Positions 11,818-23,600 of a stretch of 44,288 nucleotides of DNA are shown piece after piece. How positions within the stretch are numbered: position 1 is the first letter of the stretch; each line of letters starts with the position of its first letter. Source of the stretch: Thamnocephalis sphaerospora. Its lineage: Eukaryota; Zoopagomycota; Zoopagomycetes; Zoopagales; Sigmoideomycetaceae. The notes beneath the pieces are model-generated. The model ran no database searches. It was not told the DNA's origin and saw only the letters and a program-made list of their open reading frames with translations. Both the position numbers and the translations under genes were made by a program. Where the stretch lies: positions 1-44,288 of the forward strand of contig KZ992482.1 in the NCBI GenBank assembly GCA_003614735.1, read 5' to 3'.

Positions 11818-12228
11818 ATGGGCTCCTGCTGCTCAGCGCCCAGTCTGGACGACGAGCACCCGCTGCGTCCCATGGGTCGTGCAAAGCAATCGGGTCCGCC
11901 CACGGCCGTTGCAAACACGGAAGAAGATCGTGCAGCGCGTTTAGCCGCGGCAGAGCGACGCCAACAACAGGTGGGAAAACTGCAGCGCAGCGCGTCTGGC
12001 CTAACCTGGATAGCTTATCATGCGGCGCACTTGGCATATAGTCGGACCGCCGAGGCGTACAAAAGGGCGGCGGCCAACTTGCCGCAAAGCTCAAACAGCA
12101 GACGCCGCAAACCGGCAATGACCAGCCGGCTAACGACAATCTTCAGGTGAGCGCGGCCTATAAAGCAACGTGTTCAGCGCCGCACACTAACCTTGTCATT
12201 GCTGGCTTTACAGTGGCGCGTAGACTAG
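11818..12228 (+). CDS. SVIP-like small p97/Cdc48-interacting protein
   Basis: Small adaptor: animal SVIP anchors to ER membranes by N-terminal lipidation and binds the AAA ATPase p97/VCP (Cdc48), restraining ER-associated degradation. Three exons: 11818-11970, 12042-12146, 12214-12228; 90 residues. The start MGSCCS fits N-myristoylation at Gly2 with palmitoylatable Cys4/Cys5. Residues 36-58 form a basic Ala-rich helix (EEDRAARLAAAERRQQQSD, then RRG) matching the VCP-interacting motif. A Gly-rich turn and basic helix GGGQLAAKLKQQ follow. The last five-codon exon gives LQWRVD at the C-terminus, echoing the LRW-x-V end of animal SVIP. All three exons join in phase with GT-AG sites, and the unspliced frame loses this similarity. 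It is tail-to-tail with the homeodomain gene. Function in fungi is inferred from the family. Confidence 0.75.
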
Positions 12229-12449
12229 TTGGCGGCGGAGTGGTACATGTGCGAGTGACGCCGGGGCATGGCCATTGTTTCGTGCATCTCTGAAGCGACG
12301 TTCTTCCCTCCTTCCTACCTATGCATATCTGCTGACCAATGCACACGCTATTTTCTGTTGCATGTAACAATGGTATAAATGGAGCATGTGGTTTAGTTTG
12401 CAGTGCGTGCATACATCCAAGGTGCATGAGTGTGGTCGCAACTATTTCG

Positions 12450-13550
12450 TCATGGTGGAGAAACGGATGCTGTATGCACACTCACCGGCACCACCACCAT
12501 CGGCGTGGCGTCTTCCACTGTGGGCGTGTCAGATCGGTGCTCGCCCTTGCTTAGATATCGACGACGCGCATTGACAAACCAGTCGTTGATCTGGCTCAAG
12601 CGTAATCCCGTCTGATGACAGAGCTCGTTCTTTTCATCTGCCGTCGGATACGGATGGTGGCGGTGCGCAAACAGCCAGCGACGACAAATGGCCACCGCTC
12701 CCTGCGGATGATTGCTGCGACGCTCACGCAGATAGACGGAATGCGTACAGATGTGATGGGCGCGCGTGCGAAAGTGCCGAGTAAGCTGATTAAGCTTGCC
12801 GAGTTCACTAGCGCGGAGTGCGACATGATCGTGAATCAACCAAGCTAGCTCATAGGCCAGGCCGGCAACCTGGGTTTGGGCAAGGTGAGAGACCAGGTCG
12901 ACAGCTGGCACATACGTGGCAAGCAGGCTGATGAGCAGTGCATCCACCGTGTGCACGAGCGAACGCAGCGCAGCATAGTCGAGTCGTGTGCAGTGGAGTT
13001 GGCCGTGAATAGCATGGAGCTGTTGCAGCACTGGCCCTGCCTGACTGCGCATCAACAGCATAGAAGTGAGCGCTTCGGCATTCAGCGGTGGCGACGGCGG
13101 CGGATCATTGTCGACTGGAGTCTGATCTGGCATGGACGTCGCATCGCCCATGACTGTACCGCTTTGCATCGAAGCATATAGACTCGCGTCAAACGCCAAC
13201 GGCGGCACTGACATACTGTTCCACAACGCTGACGTGCTGGCAGCTTCCGCATAGGCTGACACGGACAAAGATGGGTCTGCAGCCTCGGATGTAGCGAGTG
13301 CGATGCGTGATGGTGTCAGAGTAAGCTCGGACCACTGCAGCGAGGCCGAGTGGATGGGCGTTATGCAGGACGCATCCATTCGGACCAGCAGCGCTGCTGC
13401 TTCCTTTGTCTGATACGGCGCATTGTCCCCACCTCCATCGCTAGCATCACTGGCACTGCCGTGCGGCGCGTACGACGGTGAAAACATGTGCGGACACTCG
13501 ACTAGGTTGCTCCTGGCGTGATGGCGTGATAATGCTGAGGGTAGCGCCAT
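12450..13550 (-). CDS. TALE-class homeodomain transcription factor
   Basis: DNA-binding regulator of the three-amino-acid-loop-extension homeobox class, which in fungi includes mating and developmental regulators. A single exon gives 366 residues from the first ATG at 13550 (an alternative ATG is at 13487). The homeodomain occupies about residues 275-336. It has the TALE PYP loop (HRHHPYPTADEKNELCHQTG), helix 3 LSQINDWFVNARRR with the invariant W, F, N and R, and a basic tail. The central part (about residues 140-260) is helical and hydrophobic, perhaps a dimerisation region. The N-terminus is Ser/Pro-rich. A strong donor-like sequence at 12485 near the C-terminus means a further short exon could replace the last residues. 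No pheromone receptor or other mating-locus gene is adjacent. Confidence 0.85.
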   Translation of the reverse strand: MALPSALSRHHARSNLVECPHMFSPSYAPHGSASDASDGGGDNAPYQTKEAAALLVRMDASCITPIHSASLQWSELTLTPSRIALATSEAADPSLSVSAYAEAASTSALWNSMSVPPLAFDASLYASMQSGTVMGDATSMPDQTPVDNDPPPSPPLNAEALTSMLLMRSQAGPVLQQLHAIHGQLHCTRLDYAALRSLVHTVDALLISLLATYVPAVDLVSHLAQTQVAGLAYELAWLIHDHVALRASELGKLNQLTRHFRTRAHHICTHSVYLRERRSNHPQGAVAICRRWLFAHRHHPYPTADEKNELCHQTGLRLSQINDWFVNARRRYLSKGEHRSDTPTVEDATPMVVVPVSVHTASVSPP

Positions 13551-15016
13551 GTAAGAGTACAGTGAGCCCCGTGTACGCGCGTGCGTGTTGCCACCGAGGA
13601 CAGGCGATGCCGACCACAGGAAACGTCGTGCTATCCGAATGGCACGGCGATAGACTGGTGCAGCGCTGCAAAGAGGCGGCAAAAGAGAGTCGGCGCCAGA
13701 GCAAGCGCGATAGCTACAGTGATTGCAGAGTGGAAAGGACGAGTCCGTCGCTGGTGGCGGCAGGTACAAGCAGCATGTATGTACACGGCGGATGGCTCAT
13801 CGACGAAAGAGCCAAACGTACGATGAGATGGCCTGGGAGACGTGCAAAACGACGGCTCGGATGCTTGACAGGCGCATTATACTCGCCGAGAGTCTACCAA
13901 CCAGCGTCAACGTCTTTGCTATACTTGTCGCTTACGTTACTTTGTCCACGTGTTCATGTGCACCACCCAAGTAGGCTGAAGCTTACACTACTGTACGTGC
14001 ACCACCACGGGCCTCCATGCGTTTGGCTGATGGCGGTCCACTACCAACCAAGACTCTTCAATGCTCCATACCCTCGACGCTACACAGGGGACATGCCCAA
14101 CGTCAGGCGGGGCACGCTTGCCTCCTGCGCCTCAACGCACGCAAGTGCATGCATGCATTACAGAGCCGCCAGGTGATGGCGAATCTGGCGTCGGCCATAC
14201 AAGCGTGCGCAGGTGCCACCATCTGTCGCGCTCCGTTCGGTCATTAGCCGGAATATTGGACAATACGCCATCTTCTCCGAAGCACGCTGACTCAGGGTCA
14301 TCCGATTTGCTTTGCGTCGGCAGGATCATGTGTGTGGTAGAAGTAGCACGGTGTATTCCGGATTGGCTGCTACCCTGAGCGCGCAACATGAGGAGCGGAA
14401 GGCCTAGTGCGTTATGGTGACTGCCTTTCAAGTGCAGGGCTCGCCTACAGCGCTGGAAAACAAGAATGAAGGCGCGCCTGGTGAAACATGACTGCGACGG
14501 TGATCGTGCGCGGTAGGGTTGCGGCAAACACGTTGCCCTGATTGGCAATAATCACCTCGTGTCTGGGCGCAGGCCAGCAACGGACACGCGGCTGCTGCAT
14601 GCCACACCACCATGCAAACCATACAGCAAACCGGCGCGCTGCTCAGCCGTCATTCATAAGGCTGACGCCAGCGCAGCCGGCTGCACGCGCATTCACACAT
14701 TCGCTCGTATCCATCTCCTTTTCCAAGCGCCCCCTCGTCTGCTTGTCTGCAGTCATTTTACGCTGACGCATCCTATTCTTGCGACGACGCGCCCGTTACT
14801 TTGTTACCTCTTCTCAAGCTACTGCTTCCTGCTTCCTTTTACGTTCCATCCCGCCCCTCCGACGCGCAAGTAATTGGTCATACTCGCTAACGATCCAAAT
14901 CGCGCTCTTTGACGACATCATCACAGCTCTTTTCGCGCTTCGTGAAAGCAAGCACCAACTAATGCAAAGTCACAGCCGCTGAACCGCCACATCTACCTGC
15001 TCTTTCTGCTCTCACC
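13551..15016. other. Intergenic region, no gene supported
   Basis: This 1.47-kb stretch is the shared 5' flank of the divergent homeodomain and OPT genes. Open frames exist on both strands (14061-14378 plus, 14132-14548 minus), but neither shows domain features or an intron pattern. The last 300 bases before 15017 are CT-rich, as in other leaders here. Promoters for both flanking genes should lie within it. Confidence 0.45.
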
Positions 15017-17248
15017 ATGGACAGCCCGATAAGCGCGATGCGCGAAAAACCTCTGGACGGAGCAGACGACGTCGACAACCTGTTTCGTGCCAGTGAAAAG
15101 GAAGAGTCCCGACGACCGACCGTGGATCCCGTCGATGGTCGGCCGTTTTACAACGAAAACGGCGAGGAAGACTCGCCGTACGCCATCGTGCGCGCCACCG
15201 TCAGCAACAAGGACGACACGTCGCTGCCGACCATCACTGTCCGCTTCTGGCTGCTGGCCGTGCCGTTCACCATCGCCGTCTCGCTCTTCAACCAGATCTT
15301 CTGGTTCCGCACCCTGTCTGTCACCATCACCGGCGTCATCGTACAGCTGATTACGCTGCCGCTCGGAAAGATCCTGGAACGCGTGCTCCCTCCCAAAAGC
15401 GTTGGCATTGGTCGCTTCCGCTTCTCGCTTAATCCCGGTCCGTTCAACGCCAAGGAACATGCACTTATCTTGGTAGCCACCAGCTCGGCCACGTCTATCG
15501 CGTACGCGGTGGATATCATCGTCATCAAAAAGGTGTTTTACATGCAGGACACACCGCTGCTTGGCTCCATCCTGCTCACACTCACCACCCAGTGCATTGG
15601 CTACGGCCTGGCTGGCGTCTGCTACAAGTATCTCGTTCGCCCGGCCGCGATGATCTGGCCGAGCCAGCTGGTCAGCATTGCCCTGCTGCGCACGTTCCAC
15701 GAGGAAGACGCCGACCGTCGTGGCAGCGTATCGCGCATGCGCTTCTTCCTGACGGTAACCTTAATCAGCGCCATCTACTACTTTATCCCAGGATTCCTCG
15801 CGCCATTCCTCTCCACCATCTCCATCCTCTGTCTGGCCATGCCCGGCAACGTGACCGCAGCACGTATCGGCTCGTTCACCAAGGGTATGGGTGTGCTCTC
15901 GTTCACACTCGACTGGAACGGTATCACCAGCAGTCTGGCGTCGCCGCTGATGACTCCGTTCTGGGCCATTGCCAACATCTTTGTCGGCTTTATCATATTC
16001 GTCTGGGTTGTCATCCCCTCTGGTTTCTTTGGCACCAACACATGGGACGCGCAAAACTTTGCCATCTTTGGCTCGGCTCTCTACAAGGGCGACGGCAGCA
16101 AGTATCCGACGCTCACGATGCTCAACCCCGACCTGTCGCTGAATGAGAGCAAGTACGCCGAAGTCGGCGCACCACGCATGACATATATGTTTGCCATCTC
16201 GTACGGTATCGGCTTTGCCGGTCTGTCGGCCGTCCTCATGCACATTGTTTTGTACTATGGCCGGGAAATTATTCAGCGCTTCCGCGAGTCGCGCGACGTG
16301 GTCAATGACGTACACTGCCGCCTGATGGACCACTACCCAACGGTGCCGCAGTGGTGGTATCTGCTTACCCTGACGCTCAGCACAGGCCTGTCTATCCTTG
16401 TCTGCGAGGTCTATGGCACGGATCTGCCGTGGTGGGGTCTGCTGCTTGCCGTTCTAATGGCCGCATTCTTCTTGCTGCCGATCGGTATCATTACTGCCAT
16501 CTCAAACCAGACGCCTGGCCTCAACATCATCACCGAGTTCGTCATCGGTTACATCATGCCGGGACGGCCGATTGCAAACGTCACGTTCAAAACGTACGGC
16601 TACATTGGCATGGCGCAGGCCATCACGTTCTTGGGCGATCTGAAGCTGGGCCACTACCTCAAGATCCCGCCACGCGACATGTTCCTTGCCCAGCTGACCG
16701 GCACCATACTGGCCGGCATCTCAAACGTGCTGGCGGCCTACATGATGTTTGCCATTATGCCGGATGTCTGCACAACAGAAGCTTGGTACTGCCGTAATGC
16801 GCACGTCTTCTTCAACGCCTCGGTCATCTGGGGCGTCATCGGCCCCAATCGCATGTTTGGCACCGAAGGCTACTACTCGGCGCTCATGTGGTTTTTTCTG
16901 GCCGGCGCGCTGCTGCCTATTCCTTTCTGGCTACTTGCGCGCCGCTATCCCAACTCCTGGGTCAAGTACATCAACATTCCCGTGCTGCTGGCTGGCACAG
17001 GGATTATGCCGCCGGCCTATCCGGGCTCCTTCCCGTCGTGGTTTTTTGTCGGCTTCATATTCCAGTTCTTTATCTACCGCTATCGGCAAAAGTGGTGGGC
17101 TCGCTACAACTACATTCTGTCAGCCGGCCTGGATGCCGGTGTAGCCATCTCGAGTTTTCTCATTTTCTTTGCTCTCAGCAATAACGGCATCGAGCTCAAT
17201 TGGTGGGGATCGCAGCCAGACTGTCCGGTGCTTGAGAATAAGCTGTAA
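15017..17248 (+). CDS. OPT-family oligopeptide transporter
   Basis: Proton-coupled transporter of small peptides or peptide-like compounds (some members carry glutathione or metal chelates) at the plasma membrane. It is intronless and encodes 743 residues, the usual length for fungal OPTs. A hydrophilic acidic N-terminus (about 70 residues) precedes many hydrophobic segments spread to the C-terminus. Conserved motifs are present: SLNPGPFNAKEHALI (about residues 137-151, the family NPG motif) and LKIPPRDMFLAQ (the KIPPR motif). The WWG and aromatic-rich loops near WAYxTD-type positions are also OPT-like. The start ATG has a CACC context. An AATAAA follows the stop by 24 bases. Substrate cannot be read from sequence. 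It is codirectional with the downstream P450, without evidence of coregulation. Confidence 0.93.
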   Translation: MDSPISAMREKPLDGADDVDNLFRASEKEESRRPTVDPVDGRPFYNENGEEDSPYAIVRATVSNKDDTSLPTITVRFWLLAVPFTIAVSLFNQIFWFRTLSVTITGVIVQLITLPLGKILERVLPPKSVGIGRFRFSLNPGPFNAKEHALILVATSSATSIAYAVDIIVIKKVFYMQDTPLLGSILLTLTTQCIGYGLAGVCYKYLVRPAAMIWPSQLVSIALLRTFHEEDADRRGSVSRMRFFLTVTLISAIYYFIPGFLAPFLSTISILCLAMPGNVTAARIGSFTKGMGVLSFTLDWNGITSSLASPLMTPFWAIANIFVGFIIFVWVVIPSGFFGTNTWDAQNFAIFGSALYKGDGSKYPTLTMLNPDLSLNESKYAEVGAPRMTYMFAISYGIGFAGLSAVLMHIVLYYGREIIQRFRESRDVVNDVHCRLMDHYPTVPQWWYLLTLTLSTGLSILVCEVYGTDLPWWGLLLAVLMAAFFLLPIGIITAISNQTPGLNIITEFVIGYIMPGRPIANVTFKTYGYIGMAQAITFLGDLKLGHYLKIPPRDMFLAQLTGTILAGISNVLAAYMMFAIMPDVCTTEAWYCRNAHVFFNASVIWGVIGPNRMFGTEGYYSALMWFFLAGALLPIPFWLLARRYPNSWVKYINIPVLLAGTGIMPPAYPGSFPSWFFVGFIFQFFIYRYRQKWWARYNYILSAGLDAGVAISSFLIFFALSNNGIELNWWGSQPDCPVLENKL

Positions 17249-17272
17249 ACACGCTGCTGCAAGCAGCGACAA

Positions 17273-17278
17273 AATAAA
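17273..17278 (+). terminator. Poly(A) signal AATAAA after OPT gene
   Basis: Canonical AATAAA 24 bases past the OPT stop codon. Confidence 0.6.
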
Positions 17279-18150
17279 ATAGTGTTTTATTCGCTGATGC
17301 TACTATCGCTGGCCGCAAAACACCGACTGCTGCATACTTTCTACCGACCCATTGGTTGGCTACGAGTAGGGAAATGTGAGACCATATGCGGTCCAGCCCT
17401 TACTTTAGTGGCTGGCTGACTGGCGTCTACAGCCTAGAAGCAGGATCTATGGTCTGTTTACTATATTTGTGTTGCGTCCAACCATGGTTTGAGAGCACCG
17501 TTTTGGAGTCTAGCTTACACTGCTATATAGCATCCAGTCACACAAGATAGCAGCATATCAACCAACCAGACGCCAACGACTACTTGCACGCGGTCAAAAG
17601 GAGCGTGCTCATACCCAAAATGCGCACTTTTTGCCGAACTCTCCAGCGGCAATCGGCTATTCTTTGCAAAAGTCATGCCACGCTAGAATGTGCGCTGCAC
17701 TGACAGTGGACCCTTGCGCATCGCCATGATACGTTGTTGCTCATAATTCATGGGTGGCTACGCATGCACCTCGCAATGACACTGCGCTTACACATCTTAT
17801 GACGTGTGTCATTTGTTCTGATGGAGCCGAGCTTGCAACAAGGCAGAGTACCTGGCCACTACTGCGTTCGGGCAAGCAAGCAGTGTTGTTGCTTTGTTCT
17901 CGGTTTCGGTGTAGCTGCTGGCCTGTGCTGGCGTGTCTTTTGTCGCCATCTCTTTCCAGTTTGCTCGTTGGCTAGCTCCGCTCCATTTCGGGACTCGATG
18001 ATTCTTGCCTCCAGCCTATTAAGAGCTACAGCGTGCTGCACATTGCTATCCCGCTCCGAACACAGTGATACCGTCCCTAGTTTGCACCACCACCATTCTC
18101 GTTTGCACCAACTCGTTCCTGCACTCCCACCACCGCCAGTACGCGCTGCA
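17279..18150. other. Intergenic region between OPT and P450 genes
   Basis: About 870 bases without a supported gene. Plus-strand frames at 17754-17975 and 17806-18366 read into the P450 leader in non-coding frames. The last 150 bases are CT-rich with CACCACCACC runs. P450 promoter elements were not identified. Confidence 0.45.
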
Positions 18151-20367
18151 ATGTCTCTCGAATCCGCAATGAGCGCAGCCGCCGGCCTACTAGACTGGCG
18201 CTTCGCCGGTCTGGCTGTCGGTGCATTGTTTTTAGCCAAGGTGCGAGTGCCGCTGCATAGTCTGGACTACGCGCCACTGACCCCGCAAGGCGTCAACACA
18301 GATAGCACGCGAAGAACTCTTTTCGCCGCTAGCGCGCGTGCCCGGCATGCGTCCTGCGCTGTATAGCTGGCTGTATCTTGGCGTGGGTCTCCTTAACGGG
18401 ACCTATCTGCAAAAGTTTCTCGCCATGTACGAGCGTTATGGTCCCATCTTCCGTATCGGTACGTGTATTCACATATGCAGCTGGCTGGCGTGTTAACGTA
18501 TCCTGCCACTTTCAGACAGCGAGACGGTCGCGGTATGCGACCCCGAGGCGGTGCTCCAAATTTTTGGCTCGCCTCGCTATGCCAAAGGGTCTGGCTACGA
18601 TGCGTTTAGCTTTCATCGCGAAAATTTGTTTTCTACACGGTAAGTACCAGCAGACCAAAAATGCCAACCAGTTGCACATAAAAGTGCACGCTTACCGACG
18701 GACATGTGTCGCTGCAGTGATATCGACTATCATAGACGCCAGGTGTGTTATGGCGGATATGGCGGCAGTGAATTGTGCGTACTCATGTCTACACGCAGAA
18801 ACGCTTGATGAGCCCTGTCTTTTCGGTGACGGCCATCGCCACCATGGAGCCACTGGTGCGCAAGGTCGGCATAGACCGCGTTGTCGAGCACGTCAACGCG
18901 CATGCCAAAGCCGGCACTGTTTTTAATATTGTAGGATTGCTACATCGCATGTCTCTGGTAAGCCATACTCGCGCTGCTGTATAGTATGTATATGTGCCAA
19001 CTTTTTACCTGTCTGCAGGATGTCATTGGCGAAGTAGCGTTTGGCAAATCTTTTGACACTCTGCTGGAAGATTTTGATGGCGAAGCGCCCCAGATCATTC
19101 GATGGATCAACAACATTACGGCGCTGGGCATTGTGGTAATGCGGTAGCGGCACAGTGCGTCGCACTGCGCCGCACTTACTTGAACGCTGCTTTGTCGCGC
19201 CACACAGAGATTTGTTTCTAGCTCACTCAGTCAGCCATGGTTGTTGCCGGGAATGTTCCGAGAGGAGCGCCGATTCATCAAAGTGCGTAGCTCCGGCGTG
19301 GGCAGGGCACTCTGGTGCATGCTAACCGGGTCTGACTACAGTTTTCGCGCGAAACGATTAGGCGTCGCCGCGCTACAGAAAACGAGCAGGGCGATCGCCC
19401 CAAGGATGTGCTCCAGCGCTTGATCGAAGCCAGAGACCCGGATTCAGGAAACACGCTTAGCGAAGACCAGCTTATTGCTGAAAGCATTATTCAGCTGTAT
19501 GTTGATGAGCACATTGATGGCAATTATAGCTGCACCAACGCTGACGGTTTAACTTTTGCAGGATCGGCGGCACAGAAACCACAGCGTACACGCTTACCTG
19601 GTAAGTCAGCACTGCCTGGTGGCATACGTAGTATACGCTTTTATACCTTTTTGACGTCGCTTTAGGGCAATCCATCTTTTGCTGGAGCATCCACACTGTA
19701 TGGAGCAGCTGGTGCACGAGCTATGCCAGGAATTGCCGGATCGCGACGAGCCAGCAAAGCATGCTCAGCTCAGTGAGCTGCCATACCTAAATGCGGTGCT
19801 CTACGAGACGCTACGTCTGCGGCCGCCTTCTCCGGATGGAACCCAGCGTGTGTCGCCGCCCGGAGGCGTGCATATCTGCGGCTACTACATTCCGGAAGGC
19901 GTAAGTTTCATTTACCACGGGTCTACCCCGATCGCCCTAGATTCACCCACCCGACCTGCTAGTATAACATTCAAGCTGCGACTCATGGCGTTCACCACAG
20001 CACTAAAATCTACGGAGCGGCTGTCGAAAGCTTTAAACCGGAGCGCTGGATAGAGTCGTCACCGGAGCAAATAGCAACCATGCGCCAGTCGTTTGTTTCG
20101 TTCTCGGCCGGCTCTCGAGCATGCATTGGCCGCGCGTAAGTACACGTCACGCTGGCTGCAAGCACCACCTTGCTAGCGCGTACTAACGAATCTGATGCGT
20201 GCAGTCTAGCTTGGATGGAGCTGCGTCTCACGCTGGCCACTTTGGTGCGACGCTATGCATTCCACGTGCCAGAAGGTGTTGAGAATGACATGGGCCAGGT
20301 CTTTGACTTTGTGCTCAAACCGCGCGGCGGCAAGCTTCGCATTGCAGCCACGCTGCGTGCCGAATAG
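18151..20367 (+). CDS. Cytochrome P450 monooxygenase
   Basis: Heme-thiolate monooxygenase, ER-anchored by its N-terminus. Twelve exons give 503 residues: 18151-18240, 18302-18458, 18516-18639, 18718-18742, 18799-18957, 19019-19135, 19208-19282, 19342-19496, 19562-19600, 19666-19900, 19963-20135, 20205-20367. Every join keeps frame. Residues about 10-30 form the membrane anchor. The helix-C region reads DYHRRQKRLMSPVFS across the 25-nt exon 4. The I-helix has IGGTETTAYTLTW, the K-helix ETLRLRPPSP has the ExxR, and FKPERW is the PERF-type motif. The heme loop FSAGSRACIGRA carries the ligand Cys446. All catalytic landmarks are intact, so it should be active. The class resembles secondary-metabolism or detoxification P450s of filamentous fungi rather than CYP51/CYP61. 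Substrate is unknown. Confidence 0.93.
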
Positions 20368-20611
20368 TCTGTGTTTGCATCGAGCGCGCCCAGCACTTTT
20401 GCGTATGTTTGGCCGTATTAAACAGTTTACCGTCATAGTCTTGGGTGCTAAGCAGCTGCAGTAGAGTGTACCCGACCATGGGCTGAGCGTTAAATCACAT
20501 GATGTAGAGCGCGACAATTTCGCGCTGCTGAAAACGGCAGACACCTATTTTACTCCACACACCACACGCACTCGTCGCCTTCATTACCGTCGCTTGGCTG
20601 ACGTGCATATC

Positions 20612-23600
20612 ATGGACACCTCGCGATTCCTGCCGCAACAGGCTGAACTGGACTCTGACCATGGCGAGCAGCGTGAAAGCGCGTCGCTACGGGCACCCTC
20701 GCCGGAATTGGAATTTGGCGGCAATAACGCGCAGGCCGTGGCGTCGAATACTCCCAACGTCGGTAATTCAGAAGTTGACGCGAGCCAAATAACCGGAAAT
20801 GAGTGGATGGACCTCTACCGATGCAGCGATAGCGAGGACGATGTTGCAGCAGCACAGCGTCCTGGTATCGATCCAGTGTCCGGTATGCCCAACGTGGACA
20901 GCGACGACGACAACGCAACGCCCGCGCGTTCTCATGGACATCAGGTAGTGACATTGGCGTGTGCGCTAGATGTCAGTGTAGATGTGCCAAAGACTGACGT
21001 AACGGGATAGCGTCCAGCATGGCTGATTGACTCGGATGTATCCGACTTTGACGATGACATGGCGCTGGTCGAAAGTGATGATGATTCTGACCGGGAGGCA
21101 GGACGCTCTGCAGGCGAAACCGCTGTACAGAAGGGCAAAGGCAGTATGCGGGCACAGCTGAAAAAGGCTGCGCAAAAGTCAAAGGGCGGAGACAAGCCTA
21201 AGCAGGCGCGCAAGGTAGACATGCAATACGGAGTGAGCTACCTAGCGTGTGCACACACTTGTTAACCTTCGTGTGGTTGCTTTGCAAATATAGCCCAGAA
21301 AGAAAAAATCCAAGGCAAATGTGGAGGAAGATCAGACAGCTGCTCCGCAGCCGGATCTCTTGTCGCATGCCCCATCAGTATTTGACGACGGTGATGCAGA
21401 GAGTGAGGATGGCGTTGCAAGTGCCATTCTTGAAGAACACACTGCGGCACTCAAAGTACAAGAGAGAACAAGGAGGAAAAAGGTAGAGGCACCAGCTCAA
21501 AGCTTGATGCATACTTGCAGCTACTAAACTGCGTGGATGGCCAGGGACTTACCAAGAAGGAGGAGCTAGAGATGCATCGAGAAAGGCAGCGTCTTGTCAG
21601 GCGTGAGTCTTGTCTGCATGCTGTCGACAGAGTGCAGTGCTGCTAACCAAGTGCGGATTTGGCGCTTCTGGCCTGCGCAGAGACACAGATGCGCCTTGAT
21701 GCGTGTGTAGAATCGCTAAGCATGCGCGACTTTCTCAAATCCATCCAGGAACCAGAGTAAGTGGCAGATCGTGTCATGTTAATCGGCACAACACTCTAAC
21801 GCACTTTTACGCCACAGCACGTCCAGCATTGCCTCGACTGTAGCAATATTCGCAAAGCACGACGAACAAAGTACGGACAACATGGACGTAGATGAGAATG
21901 CGGATGTTACTGCGACATCATCGCGAGTAAGCGGCAAGCAACCGGATATGACGGACAGTCGTCCGCCCAGCTTTTCTGCCGTCCGCATCGCGGATGATGG
22001 CGATAGTGATCTGGAGCTGGAGATTTTAGATACACGGACAACGTTTCCCAAAGTGCCCACAACACCGGTGAAATTGCGCAAGAAGATACAGGAGGTGCAT
22101 GACATGCGTGAGCGCGAGCTGGAGCAGCGTCGTCAGCAGATAATTACGCCAAAAGAGCTGAATGCTATGCTGCAGCGTAAGATTTCAGAGCAGATTGCGG
22201 AACGTCGTCGCGATGAGGAAGCCAAGGCACGACAGCTAGGTGTTTGGCAAGCGCCCACCAACGGTGTGTCGGTACTGGCACGCGAACGTGAACGGCGCAA
22301 AGCGGCCAAAGAGTTTTCCCAACATCAGCCACAGAAGCAGGATGGCAGCATTGCGTCAAGCGATGACGAGCTTTATCTTTACTCTGGCGAGGAGGAAGAA
22401 GCTATGTCGGACGAAGATGAGGATGAGCAAATCAACGAGAATACCAGTGATGCAGAGCTAGATGAAACGGAACGCAGAATGCGACGTCTACTTGACGACG
22501 ACGACGACGACAATGACGACGAGTGTGGCGATGCACATGATGCAGAGCCAGCCAAGGATGGTGAAGATGGTGATGGCAAAAAACATGAAGCCACCTTGCT
22601 CGCGCTAAACCATCGCATTGGTGATTTGACAAATGCGGCTGCTATGTCAGCGGATTCACAAGATGCAGAGGACACTGAGGTTGAGCAGAAACAAGTGGGA
22701 GCATCTATGCTGGACAACGCCGATGACTATGACAGCCCGGCAACACTGCATAGAAGAGCAGGTGTGAGACGTCGCACAGTTATGCTGGCAGGGTCTGATG
22801 AAGAGGACAACGGAGACGCATCCTCTAAAGGCGTAGACGAGTCGACTGCTGATGCCACATCTGCAGCGGCCACTGACGCTTTTGCCGGATCACTGTCGAC
22901 ACTGGAAGAGGGCCAGGGCGATCCCAAAGACTCACCACTTTTGCAAACGCCCGCGACCAAAAGTGCGAAGGAAGATTCCGACAATAGGACAGAGACGCGA
23001 TTGGGTGCACGACGCCTAATACGCCGCACTGATCTTACCAAAAGCCAGCCAAAGCCTAAACGACCAATAGATAAGCGCACGGCAGGCTTCCTAGATGCAG
23101 AGGCAGAGGAGGAGGAAGACGAATGGGCCGGCTTTCTTGGCCAGGACCAGTCAACTCGGCAGGATGACGACGACGACAGGGACGACCGTCATTTGGCCGA
23201 CTTGGATATGGTGGTGCAAGATATCAGTGAAGATGAGCAGGAGAATGACGAAGAAGTGGCCGCGCTCCATCGGTAATGTTTTCTGATGCTATAGACTGCT
23301 GGTGTGCTTTGCTAACCTGCTTGTGTGTGTGTGGAATAACAGTCAGCAGATGGATGACAAGGATGCTGCCGACGTGAGTAATCTACTGCGCGACATCACA
23401 GAGGGCAACCTGCGTCGACGCGGCAGAGACCTAGAGTGGAAAGGCTACGGACTGGATTTGGACGACGACGAGATGGATGGCACCATGTATGCGCGCGCGC
23501 AGAACCCTTATGGCGTTGGACGCGGGCACGGCGCTACATACGACGAAACGCTCGACAATTTAGGTAGGCATGCTATTACGTGCTATATCGTAAGCTACCG

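Noticed and set aside
12450-13550. Mating-type locus
   Set aside because: A TALE homeodomain gene is present, but there is no pheromone, receptor, HMG or second homeodomain gene beside it.
14132-14548. 138-codon minus-strand frame in the OPT upstream region
   Set aside because: It has no recognisable domain, splice context or codon pattern, and it overlaps an equally good plus-strand frame.
22379-22717. Serine-rich minus-strand frame inside MRC1
   Set aside because: It is the antisense of the Asp/Glu-rich MRC1 exon, a typical artefact.
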